NCBI GenBank assembly: GCA_900551305.1
Contig: URVK01000032.1
Coordinates: forward strand, 1-11,163
From: an uncultured Collinsella sp.
Lineage (GTDB): Bacteria; Actinomycetota; Coriobacteriia; Coriobacteriales; Coriobacteriaceae
Length of the DNA: 11,163 nt
Direction of reading: 5' to 3'
Positions 1 to 6,302 of the stretch are shown piece by piece (position 1 is the first letter of the stretch; the number at the start of each line of letters is the position of its first letter). The notes under the pieces were generated by a model. That model made no database searches. It worked only from the letters and a program-made list of their open reading frames with translations, and had not been told where the DNA came from. The position numbers and the translations under genes were made by a program.

Positions 1-594
1 ATGCCGATACGCACCCCGGGCGATGAGTACCCCGACCCCCGCCACAACGCTGGCTTCAAAGCGATCGACGAGTTGGCCCGTCAGGCCGGCGTCACGTACT
101 GGAAAAACCAGGCCGGCGCCGAGGTCGCGCTCATCAACATCAACGATCCCGAGGAAGAGGGCGGTAAGCGCCAGATTGTACTGGTCAAGCCGCAGTCGTA
201 TATGAATACCTCGGGTGGCCCCATCTCCAAGCTCTGCCGCGAGTACAAGATCAAGGCCGAGGAGCTGCTCGTAATCCACGACGAGCTCGACATTCCCGCC
301 GGCGACGTACGTGTTAAGGTGGGCGGTGGCCACGCCGGTCACAACGGCCTGCGCTCCATCATCGACAAGATGGGCAGCCGCGACTTCAGCCGCATCCGCA
401 CCGGCATCGGCAACCCTCCCGGCAAGATGGCCGTCGCCGACTACGTGCTTAAGCAGCTGCGCGCCCGCGAGGCCGAGGATTTCCAGGACACCTGCGCCCG
501 CGCCGCAGATGCCGCCGGTCTGGCAATCGTGCACGGCGTGATCTATGCCCGCGACCACGTCAACGGCGCCGCCTCCGCCAACGGCAAGCACTAA
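1..594 (+). CDS. pth: Peptidyl-tRNA hydrolase, N-terminus atypical or cut by the window edge
   Basis: Cytosolic esterase that cleaves peptidyl-tRNA released prematurely from ribosomes and so recycles tRNA. The 197-residue reading frame carries the family signatures: RHNAGF at 14-19 with the catalytic His15, SYMNTSG with Asn69, HDELDIP with Asp94, and GGGHAGHNGL with Asn115. These match His20, Asn68, Asp93 and Asn114 of the E. coli enzyme. The N-terminus is odd. The family normally starts with a strand ending in GLGNPG or GLANPG, whose Asn (E. coli Asn10) helps bind substrate. Here the equivalent stretch reads MPIRTPG, so the strand is missing and the Asn is Thr. Because ATG is the very first base, the true start may lie upstream, or the first 15 or so bases may be a sequence-end artefact. 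A hairpin terminator follows the stop at once. Identity is certain; the start is not. Confidence 0.93.
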   Translation: MPIRTPGDEYPDPRHNAGFKAIDELARQAGVTYWKNQAGAEVALININDPEEEGGKRQIVLVKPQSYMNTSGGPISKLCREYKIKAEELLVIHDELDIPAGDVRVKVGGGHAGHNGLRSIIDKMGSRDFSRIRTGIGNPPGKMAVADYVLKQLRAREAEDFQDTCARAADAAGLAIVHGVIYARDHVNGAASANGKH

Positions 595-623
595 AACCTA
601 TCATTTAGGGATAGGTTTATTTT
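594..623 (+). terminator. Hairpin terminator of pth
   Basis: A perfect 9-bp stem (AAACCTATC at 594-602, GATAGGTTT at 610-618) with a 7-base loop begins in the pth stop codon and is followed by ATTTT. The stem is AT-rich, so termination may be modest. Its 3' arm is shared with the longer inverted repeat at 613-634/756-777, so the two structures cannot form at once. Confidence 0.6.
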
Positions 624-793
624 GGCAGGTTTTAACTGCGGAAACGCCGCAGCGGCCGCATCGCAATAAACCGCGCACCGCCATACACACATAGCACCCC
701 AAAGGGGGCCGACCTCATTGCAACCCGAGGCTGGCCCCTTTGCCGTTTTACCCGATAAAACCTGCCAAAATAAACCTCTCCCCCTTTGGTAGG
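597..793. repeat. Inverted repeat with 22-bp perfect arms round nested hairpins
   Basis: Bases 613-634 are the exact reverse complement of 756-777. Outside the perfect arms the similarity continues with mismatches to 597 and 793, giving about 32 matches in 38 positions, so the region looks like two inverted copies of one unit. The interior holds a small hairpin (CTGCGG 636-641 with CCGCAG 647-652) and a strong one at 700-742. Another short hairpin (CTTTGG 784-789 with CCAAAG 794-799) lies at the right end. No reading frame in it looks like a protein, and no target-site duplication is obvious. It could be a MITE or REP-like element or a structured leader. Confidence 0.7.
700..749 (+). terminator. 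GC-rich hairpin with T-tract
   Basis: CAAAGGGG (700-707) pairs with CCCCTTTG (735-742). After one bulged G the stem continues through CCG/TGG and then CCTC (713-716) with GAGG (727-730), closing a 10-base loop. CCGTTTTA follows. This is the form of a Rho-independent terminator on the plus strand. It would act as a second terminator for pth or as part of the inverted-repeat element. Confidence 0.65.
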
Positions 794-856
794 CCAAAGT
801 GGATAAACCCTGCTCCCAACCGCCGAAGACACACGTAAGTGACATGTCCATGAGGG

Positions 857-862
857 TATAAT
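857..862 (+). promoter_or_regulatory. Candidate -10 box of the nfnAB promoter
   Basis: A perfect TATAAT lies 106 bases before the nfnA start. No good -35 hexamer is visible at 16-18 bases spacing (the bases there read roughly CGTAAG). Transcription would begin near 868-870, at the foot of the following hairpin, giving a leader of about 100 bases. Confidence 0.5.
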
Positions 863-867
863 TTGCA

Positions 868-907
868 CCGTATGTCTGCACAACGCCTGTGCACGTACGG
901 TTTTATT
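868..907 (+). terminator. Leader hairpin with T-tract before nfnA (possible attenuator)
   Basis: CCGTATG (868-874) pairs with CGTACGG (894-900), including one G-U pair. After a 2-base bulge, TGCAC (877-881) pairs with GTGCA (889-893). TTTTATT (901-907) follows directly. It has the form of an intrinsic terminator but sits between the likely promoter and the nfnA start. A smaller hairpin, CCGTG/CACGG at 925-938 with a GAGG loop, lies downstream. Confidence 0.5.
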
Positions 908-967
908 CGGGCTACCGTCCATTTCCGTGGAGGCACGGTTCGGCGGCCCTAACAAGAGAGGGGTTCT

Positions 968-1807
968 ATGTATAAGATCCTGGAGAAGACGCAGTTCTCG
1001 GAGAAGGTGTTCAAGTTCCGCATCGAGGCGCCCGCAATCGCCAAGCATGCGCACGCTGGACAGTTCCTCATGGTCCGCGCCAACGAGACGGGCGAACGCG
1101 TCCCGTTTACCCTGGCCGGCTGGAACGGTGACGAGGGCTGGGTCGAGTTCATCTTCATGGTGATCGGCAAGACCACCGAGATGCTTTCCACCTACGAGGC
1201 CGGCGAGTCGCTGCGCGACGTCGTGGGCCCGCTGGGCGTTCCCACCGAGATGGCCGAGGGCCCCTGCGCCGTCATTGGCGGCGGCGTCGGCCTGGCAATT
1301 GCCTTCCCGGTCGCCAAGCACCTGGTCGAGACCGGTCACGAAGTTCACGCCATCATGGGCGCCCGCACCAAGGACCTCCTGCTCATGGAGGACCAGTTCC
1401 GCGAGCTCCTCGACGAGGACCACATCCACATCACCACTGACGACGGCTCCTACGGCGAGCAGGGCGTTGTCACCGCTCCGTTGGAGCGCCTGCTGCAGGA
1501 CAAGGCCGTGAGCCAGGTCTTCTGCGTCGGCCCCGTTCCGATGATGAAGTTCTCGACCCTCACCGCCCAGAAATACGACACCCCCATCACCGCGTCCCTC
1601 AACCCCATCATGGTTGACGGCACCGGTATGTGCGGCTGCTGCCGCGTCGAGGTGGGCGGCGTGACCAAGTTCGCTTGCGTCGACGGCCCCGACTTCGATG
1701 CCACCCTGGTCGACTGGGATGACCTTCGTGCCCGCCAGGCCGCTTACCGTTCCGAAGAGGGCGAGTCCCTCAAGGCCTATGAGGAAAAGAGCTGCGCATG
1801 CCACTAG
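968..1807 (+). CDS. nfnA: NfnA-type FAD/NAD(P)-binding 2Fe-2S subunit (ferredoxin:NADP+ oxidoreductase alpha / SudB)
   Basis: Small subunit of the cytosolic NADH-dependent reduced ferredoxin:NADP+ oxidoreductase, which couples NADPH to NAD+ and ferredoxin by flavin-based electron bifurcation. It belongs to the ferredoxin-reductase-like family with PyrK. The 279 residues match the usual length of about 280. They show an N-terminal FAD-binding barrel (about 1-95, with RVPFTLA at 44-50), a nucleotide-binding domain starting at GGGVG (104-108) with CVGPVPMM at 186-193, and a C-terminal 2Fe-2S site DGTGMCGCC (217-225) plus Cys237. The Asp217, Cys222, Cys225, Cys237 pattern is the Asp/3-Cys ligation known for NfnA. 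An extra Cys224 and a terminal CACH are unusual. The start has a good ribosome site (GAGAGGGG, 956-963). The stop overlaps nfnB, implying translational coupling. A dihydroorotate dehydrogenase electron-transfer role (PyrK) is less likely, because the partner is NfnB-like. Confidence 0.88.
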   Translation: MYKILEKTQFSEKVFKFRIEAPAIAKHAHAGQFLMVRANETGERVPFTLAGWNGDEGWVEFIFMVIGKTTEMLSTYEAGESLRDVVGPLGVPTEMAEGPCAVIGGGVGLAIAFPVAKHLVETGHEVHAIMGARTKDLLLMEDQFRELLDEDHIHITTDDGSYGEQGVVTAPLERLLQDKAVSQVFCVGPVPMMKFSTLTAQKYDTPITASLNPIMVDGTGMCGCCRVEVGGVTKFACVDGPDFDATLVDWDDLRARQAAYRSEEGESLKAYEEKSCACH

Positions 1808-3180
1808 TTAACGGTCGTTTCGTTGCCGATATGAAGTCGCCCCGCACCCCCGATAACGAGGAGCCGGCTGCCGAGCGCGCCTGCGACTTCCGCCCCGTCG
1901 ACAAGGGCTTCACCGAGGAGATGGCGCTGGCCGAGGCCGAGCGCTGCCTCAACTGCAAGAAGCCGTTCTGTGTTGAGGGCTGCCCCGTCAACATCAACAT
2001 CCCCCGCTTTATCGAGCAGATCCGCGCGAAGGACTTCGGCGGCGCTCTCGATACCATCCGCGAGGACTCCATGCTTCCCGCCATCTGCGGCCGTGTCTGC
2101 CCGCAGGAGAACCAGTGCGAGGGCAAGTGCATCCGTGGTAAAAAGTCCGAGCCCGTGGCCATCGGCCAGCTCGAGCGCTTCCTGGGTGATCGCCCCGAGC
2201 TCGCCTCCACGCCCAAGATGGCCCCCAAGAACGGCAAGAAGGTCGCCGTCGTCGGCTCCGGCCCGTCCGGCATCACCTGCGCCGGCGAGCTCGCCCGTAA
2301 CGGCTTTGACGTTACCGTCTTCGAGGCCTTCTTCACCGGCGGCGGCGTGCTGGTCTACGGCATCCCCGAGTTCCGTCTGCCCAAGGCGGTCGTCAAGCGC
2401 GAGATTGACGGCCTGGAGGACATGGGCGTCAAGTTTGAGTACAACTCCGTCGTGGGCAACATGGCCACGGCCGAGGAGCTGTTCGAGCAGGGCTTCGACG
2501 CCATCTACGTGGCGACCGGCGCTGGCCTGCCCAAGTTCCTCAACGTCCCCGGCGAGAACCTGCCCAACGTCTTCTTCGCAAACGAGTACCTCACCCGCGT
2601 GAACCTGATGAAGGCCAACAAGTTCCCCGAGTACGACACCCCCACCAAGCACGGCAAGAACGTCGTCGTCTTTGGTGGCGGCAACGTGGCTATGGACGCC
2701 GTCCGTACCGCCAAGCGCCTGGGCGCCGAGCACGCCATCATCGCCTATCGTCGTACCGAGGACGAGATGCCCTGCCGTCGCGCCGAGCTGCACCATGCCA
2801 AGGCCGAGGGCATCGAGGTTCTGCCGCTCGTTTCCCCGCTCGAGTTTGTCGCTGGCGAGGACGGCTCCGTGTGCGCCGTCAAGGTCCAGAAGATGGAGCT
2901 CGGCGAGCCCGACGAGTCCGGCGCCATCGAGGAGATTCCCTGCGACGTCGCAATCTCGGCTATCGGTACCAACGCCAACCCCTTCGCAAAGAAGATCGGC
3001 GGCAAGATGGAGCTCAACAAGTGGGGCTACATCATCGCCGACGAGGAGACCGGCCAGACCACCGATCCCCGCATCTGGGCCGGCGGCGACATCGTCACCG
3101 GTGCCGCTACGGTCATTCTGGCGATGGGCGCCGGCAAGAAGGCCGCCGCTTCCATCACCAAGAGCCTGCTGGGCGAGTAA
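1798..3180 (+). CDS. nfnB: NfnB-type NADPH-binding flavoprotein (glutamate synthase small-subunit family)
   Basis: Large subunit of the Nfn/Sud complex. It binds the bifurcating FAD, two 4Fe-4S clusters and NADP(H). Length is 460 residues, normal for the family. Two N-terminal cysteine groups (Cys50, 53, 58, 62 and Cys97, 101, 107, 111) form the cluster domain. VVGSGPSG (151-158) is the FAD dinucleotide fold. VFGGGNVAMD (291-300) is the NADPH fold, with YRRTEDEMPCR (317-327) after it. WAGGD (427-431) and the following GAATVILAMGAGKKAA are the FAD-closing motif. The start overlaps the last 10 bases of nfnA. Such genes are often labelled gltD or gltA. No glutamate synthase large subunit is present here and an NfnA partner is, so Nfn (or sulfide dehydrogenase SudA) is the better reading. 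A terminator follows at 3209-3249. Confidence 0.88.
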   Translation: MPLVNGRFVADMKSPRTPDNEEPAAERACDFRPVDKGFTEEMALAEAERCLNCKKPFCVEGCPVNINIPRFIEQIRAKDFGGALDTIREDSMLPAICGRVCPQENQCEGKCIRGKKSEPVAIGQLERFLGDRPELASTPKMAPKNGKKVAVVGSGPSGITCAGELARNGFDVTVFEAFFTGGGVLVYGIPEFRLPKAVVKREIDGLEDMGVKFEYNSVVGNMATAEELFEQGFDAIYVATGAGLPKFLNVPGENLPNVFFANEYLTRVNLMKANKFPEYDTPTKHGKNVVVFGGGNVAMDAVRTAKRLGAEHAIIAYRRTEDEMPCRRAELHHAKAEGIEVLPLVSPLEFVAGEDGSVCAVKVQKMELGEPDESGAIEEIPCDVAISAIGTNANPFAKKIGGKMELNKWGYIIADEETGQTTDPRIWAGGDIVTGAATVILAMGAGKKAAASITKSLLGE

Positions 3181-3208
3181 TCACCTACAGCGTTAGCCAT
3201 CAAACGGC

Positions 3209-3249
3209 AAAGTCCCCGTCGAGCACACGCCCGGCAGGGACTTTTTTTA
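3209..3249 (+). terminator. Rho-independent terminator of nfnAB
   Basis: AAAGTCCC (3209-3216) pairs perfectly with GGGACTTT (3237-3244) and runs into seven Ts (3242-3248), about 30 bases past the nfnB stop. This is a classic intrinsic terminator. Confidence 0.88.
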
Positions 3250-3262
3250 TGTTGGCCGCCCG

Positions 3263-3298
3263 ACCACCATAAAGGGGCGGCGCCTTCGTGGTGGTTTT
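3263..3298. terminator. Second hairpin between convergent genes, probably bidirectional
   Basis: ACCACCA (3263-3269) pairs with TGGTGGT (3289-3295), with an inner AAGG/CCTT stem (3272-3275 with 3283-3286). TTTT follows on the plus strand. The hairpin sits just after the stop of the minus-strand gene ending at 3305, so it may end that transcript, though the T-run on that side is poor. Confidence 0.5.
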
Positions 3299-3304
3299 AG
3301 TCGG

Positions 3305-3928
3305 TTAGTCTTCGAGCTGCGCCACCTTGTAGCGGTAGGCGGCGGCAATAACGTCTTTGCAACCCTCGCGGCCCAGCTTGGCGCGGTTGACGACGATGTC
3401 CTTGCCGCTCGTCATCTTCCACTTGCCGGCGCTGTAGCGCTTATAGAACGCCTCGCGCGCCTTCTGCTGCTGTTTGACCAGCTTGGCGCCCTTCTTTTTG
3501 TTGAGGCCACGCTTCTTGCGTACGATCTCGACGCGGTCCTCAAAGGGAGCGGTCACCAATACGGCAATGTGATTGGGGTTGTTACGCAGCAGGTAGTCGG
3601 ACAGACGGCCTTCGATAATGCAGCTCTCGGTCTCGCCCAAGTCCAAAATCACCTGGCTCATCTTTTGGAACAACTTGTCCGAGTACGAACGCGCATCGTA
3701 GCGGTCGGGCAGAAACGCCATGTTCTCCACAGCCAGGCGCTCGTCATAGGCGGCCATCTTATCGAGCGACTCACCTGTACGCAGCGACGCGCGCACCAGC
3801 AGCTCGTTATCGTACAGCGGAATCCCCAGCTCATTGGCGAGGATACGGCCAATCTCGTGGCCCTCGGCACCAAAGTCGCGCGCGATGGTAATGACCACAG
3901 GACTCTTCTTGTTCTCCAGATCGCTCAT
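3305..3928 (-). CDS. Cytidylate kinase-like family protein
   Basis: A 207-residue protein of the cytidylate-kinase-like P-loop family (Cytidylate_kin2 type), common as an uncharacterised gene in Firmicutes and Coriobacteriia. The start VVITIARDFGAEGHEIGRILA with GIPLYD after it matches the family. Its P-loop is the non-canonical FGAEGHEIG (19-27) and lacks the GKS/T of true Cmk. A central IIEGRLSDYLL and a Lys/Arg-rich lid region (KKRGLNKKKGAK) are compatible with phosphate binding. The substrate is unknown, and a true CMP kinase elsewhere in the genome is expected. The start is backed by AAAGGAA at 3934-3940. It lies downstream of the ABC operon on the same strand, separated by competing hairpins (3950-3985), so it could be an attenuated member of that operon or have its own promoter. 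Confidence 0.8.
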   Translation of the reverse strand: MSDLENKKSPVVITIARDFGAEGHEIGRILANELGIPLYDNELLVRASLRTGESLDKMAAYDERLAVENMAFLPDRYDARSYSDKLFQKMSQVILDLGETESCIIEGRLSDYLLRNNPNHIAVLVTAPFEDRVEIVRKKRGLNKKKGAKLVKQQQKAREAFYKRYSAGKWKMTSGKDIVVNRAKLGREGCKDVIAAAYRYKVAQLED

Positions 3929-3949
3929 CGCGATTCCTTTCTAACAGAT

Positions 3950-3985
3950 GAGAAAAAGGCTGTCTATCGCCTTTTCTCACGATAG
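3950..3985 (-). terminator. Competing hairpins between the ABC operon and the kinase-like gene
   Basis: On the plus strand GAGAAAAAGGC (3950-3960) pairs with GCCTTTTCTC (3969-3978), one A bulged. Read on the minus strand this hairpin has a U-rich 3' arm, like a weak terminator after the permease gene. An alternative 6-bp stem, CTATCG (3964-3969) with CGATAG (3980-3985), uses overlapping bases and excludes it. Confidence 0.5.
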
Positions 3986-4004
3986 CGTACCAGGGAAAGC
4001 CAGG

Positions 4005-4643
4005 CTATGCGGCCACGATGCGACGTTGATATGCCCTCACCAGCAGCGAGATACCAAAGTTGAGCACAAAGTACATCGCAAACACCAGGCCGTAGAGCAT
4101 AAGCACCTGCGACAAGTCAATCGCGTGGGCCATCACGACATTTGCCGTGTACATGAGCTCGGCCACGTTAATGCCCGAAAGATACGAGCTGTCCTTGATG
4201 ACGGTCGTGCACTGGCTAAACAGCGCCGGAATGATCGTCTTAAACGTCTGCGGCAGAATGATGTAGCGCATGGTGGCAAAGAAGCCAAAGCCCTGGCTCT
4301 GCGCTGCCTCAAACTGGCCGCGCGGAATCGAGTTGAGACCGCCGCGCACAATCTCGGCCATAACGGCGCTGGTAAACAGCGTAAAGGCGATGGTCGAAAT
4401 CACAATGTCCAAACCCTGCACCGTAAAGTAGATAAACAGGATCCACAGTAGGTTCGGCGTACAGCGGAACAGCTCGATATAGGCGCTCACCAAAATACGG
4501 AACGGGCGGGGCGCATAGCTCTTAACGAGCGCCAGCACCGTGCCAAAGATGAGCGAGAAAAAGATCGACAGCGCCGAGATCTCGATTGTCTTAACAAAGC
4601 CGCCCCAAATGTAGAGCAGGTTGGTCGCGTTGAAAATTTCCAT
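4005..4643 (-). CDS. Amino acid ABC transporter permease (GlnP/His-type), second permease
   Basis: Inner-membrane permease of a polar amino acid uptake system, 212 residues, typical for the HisM/GlnP family. Several hydrophobic spans are visible, for example about 16-40, 50-75, 82-100 and 180-203. The cytoplasmic EAA loop is EAAQSQGFGFFATMRYIILP (112-131); it docks on the ATPase. ELFRCTPNLLWILF (57-70) matches the family's conserved R-x-TP segment. The start follows GAGGAGG (4652-4658) and lies 3 bases after the stop of the other permease, so the two are cotranscribed and probably form a heterodimer. Confidence 0.92.
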   Translation of the reverse strand: MEIFNATNLLYIWGGFVKTIEISALSIFFSLIFGTVLALVKSYAPRPFRILVSAYIELFRCTPNLLWILFIYFTVQGLDIVISTIAFTLFTSAVMAEIVRGGLNSIPRGQFEAAQSQGFGFFATMRYIILPQTFKTIIPALFSQCTTVIKDSSYLSGINVAELMYTANVVMAHAIDLSQVLMLYGLVFAMYFVLNFGISLLVRAYQRRIVAA

Positions 4644-4646
4644 GCG

Positions 4647-5393
4647 CTAGGCCTCCTCTACATTGTCGAGCCCCAGCCCGGCCAGGCTCACGCCGCGCGG
4701 ACGCTCCTTGGAGCGGCGCTCGAGCCACTGCACCAGCATGGCGAGCGGAAAGCAGATGATGAAGTACATAAGGCAGCAGACGATGTATCCCTGCAGGTAA
4801 CCGTACAGACTCACAAAGTTGTCGGAACGGTACATAAGGTCGCCGCCAGCCACGAGCGCCAGCACCGACGTGTTCTTGACCAGGTTGAGTGCCTGATTAC
4901 ACAGCGGCGGCAGAATAATCTTGAACGTCTGGGGCAGTACGATGTACCAGTACGCCTGCGCACGGGTGAAGCCCTGGCTCTGGGCCGCCTCCATCTGACC
5001 GCGCGGAACCGCCTCGATACCGGTGCGGATGACCTCCGAAATGTAGGCCGCGTGATACAGGCCCACACCCAAGAAGCCCAGCACGAACGGCGCGATGCGC
5101 ACCGGCTGGTCGGCACCGGTTATGGCCTGCAAAAACTGCGGACCGGCCATGTACATAAAGAGCACCTGCACGGGCAACGGGGTGTTCTGGTAAAACTCCA
5201 CGTACACGCGGCTTATGGCGCGCAGTACACGCGAACGGGTGGTAGAGAACACACCCAGCAGCGTGCCCAGCACCAGCGACAGCAGCAGACCGGCAACGAC
5301 CACCTGCAGCGTCACGCCAAAGCCCTCCCAGAAGGGCCCCATGTTTTGAAATGTCGTCGACCAACGGTCGGCGTCAAATAATCCTTCGAGCAT
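4647..5393 (-). CDS. Amino acid ABC transporter permease, first permease
   Basis: The partner permease, 248 residues from the chosen start. It has the same architecture: a first long hydrophobic span (VTLQVVVAGLLLSLVLGTLLG region), YVEFYQNTPLPVQVLFMY corresponding to the conserved N/R-TP segment, and the EAA loop MEAAQSQGFTRAQAYWYIVL. The open frame reaches 5462, inside the binding-protein gene. The ATG at 5393 is preferred because AAGGAAGGA (5399-5407) sits just before it and the 23 extra residues are not family-like. It lies 25 bases after the binding-protein stop. The C-terminal charged tail (LERRSKERPRG) is cytoplasmic. Confidence 0.92.
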   Translation of the reverse strand: MLEGLFDADRWSTTFQNMGPFWEGFGVTLQVVVAGLLLSLVLGTLLGVFSTTRSRVLRAISRVYVEFYQNTPLPVQVLFMYMAGPQFLQAITGADQPVRIAPFVLGFLGVGLYHAAYISEVIRTGIEAVPRGQMEAAQSQGFTRAQAYWYIVLPQTFKIILPPLCNQALNLVKNTSVLALVAGGDLMYRSDNFVSLYGYLQGYIVCCLMYFIICFPLAMLVQWLERRSKERPRGVSLAGLGLDNVEEA

Positions 5394-5418
5394 TTGATTC
5401 CTTCCTTGGACGATGCGC

Positions 5419-6294
5419 CTATACAAGACCCCAGGTCTTAACCTCTTGGTCGAGCCAGCCATCGGCCAGGCGATCGCAAATCACCTGATCGACCACGGCG
5501 GAAAGGTCGCAGCCCTTCTTGGTCGCCACGCCGTAGCCCTGCTCGCCAAACTTGACCTCGGGCTGCAACAGCTCAACGGTCTCGTTCATGTAACCGGCCA
5601 GCGTGGAGCGGTCCATGGCAAAGACGTCGATATTGCCGGCGTCGAGCGAACTCTTGATGATGGGGTAGCCACTAAAGGCCCTAAACTCGGGCTTGCAGCT
5701 AAAGCCGTTGTCCTTGATCATCTGCTCGATCAGGCTCTGCGTGGTGGCGCCCTGGCTCACGCCAATGACCTTGCCATCCAAATCCTCAATCGAGGTAAAG
5801 CCCGAACGCTTCTTGACCATGAGTCCCACGTAGTCGGTGCGGTACGGCGTCGAGAAATCCCAGCTCTTCTTGCGCTCGTCGGTGATGGTGTAGGTCGCCG
5901 CGACCACGTCGAGTTGGCCGTTATCGATCAGCGGGCCGCGCGTCTTGGGCGTTACGTCGGTAAACTCGACAAGCTCCTGGGCGCGGGCCTCCTTGTAGCT
6001 CACGCCAAAGACGGCAGCGGCGATCTGGTAACACAAATCGACTTCCATGCCCTCAAAGCGGCCCTTGGCGGTGTCGTAATAGCCATAGCCGGGAACGTCC
6101 TTCTTAACGCCGGCATTCAGATGGCCACGCGACTTGATGGCCGCAAGCTTGGACCCCTTGTCGGAGCCCTCGCCGCTGGCGGAGTTGCCGCAACCGGTAA
6201 GCGCGGTCCCCGTCAGCGCGAGCATGCCGGCGCCAGCCAGCTGCAAAAAGTGACGGCGCGACACGGCCGCCCTCGTCATATCCGTCATGTCCAT
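5419..6294 (-). CDS. Polar amino acid-binding lipoprotein of the ABC transporter
   Basis: Extracellular solute-binding protein of family 3, about 291 residues. The N-terminus has both a twin-arginine motif (SRRHFLQ) and a lipobox (LTGC), so it is probably exported folded by Tat and lipid-anchored. The mature part has the family core: RGHLNAGVKKDVPGYGY, then FEGMEVDLCYQIAAAVFG, then VTPKTRGPLIDNGQLDVVAA with TYTITDERKKSWDFSTPY. The KTRGPLIDNG...TITDERK stretch resembles Campylobacter PEB1a, an Asp/Glu binder, so glutamate or aspartate is the likely ligand, with glutamine possible. Start: GTG at 6297 and ATG at 6294 are adjacent; the ATG is chosen. The ATPase stop is 8 bases upstream. Confidence 0.9.
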   Translation of the reverse strand: MDMTDMTRAAVSRRHFLQLAGAGMLALTGTALTGCGNSASGEGSDKGSKLAAIKSRGHLNAGVKKDVPGYGYYDTAKGRFEGMEVDLCYQIAAAVFGVSYKEARAQELVEFTDVTPKTRGPLIDNGQLDVVAATYTITDERKKSWDFSTPYRTDYVGLMVKKRSGFTSIEDLDGKVIGVSQGATTQSLIEQMIKDNGFSCKPEFRAFSGYPIIKSSLDAGNIDVFAMDRSTLAGYMNETVELLQPEVKFGEQGYGVATKKGCDLSAVVDQVICDRLADGWLDQEVKTWGLV

Positions 6295-6302
6295 CACCGC
6301 GC

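Noticed and set aside
595..793. Insertion sequence bounded by terminal inverted repeats
   Set aside because: The interior is about 120 bases with no transposase frame, and no target duplication is visible, so at most a non-autonomous element.
860..967. Known riboswitch class in the nfnAB leader
   Set aside because: I could not match it to the conserved core of any class I know (for example FMN, cobalamin, glycine or SAM).
632..2796. Long minus-strand open frames over nfnA and nfnB
   Set aside because: They mirror the codon bias of the real genes, are rich in Gly, Ala, Leu and His, have no motifs, and run through the intergenic hairpin region.
1798..3180. Glutamate synthase small subunit GltD
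   Set aside because: No large subunit lies nearby, and it overlaps an NfnA-type partner, which fits the Nfn/Sud complex better.
5394..5462. Longer N-terminus for the first permease
   Set aside because: It overlaps the binding-protein gene, and the ATG at 5393 has a strong ribosome site just upstream.
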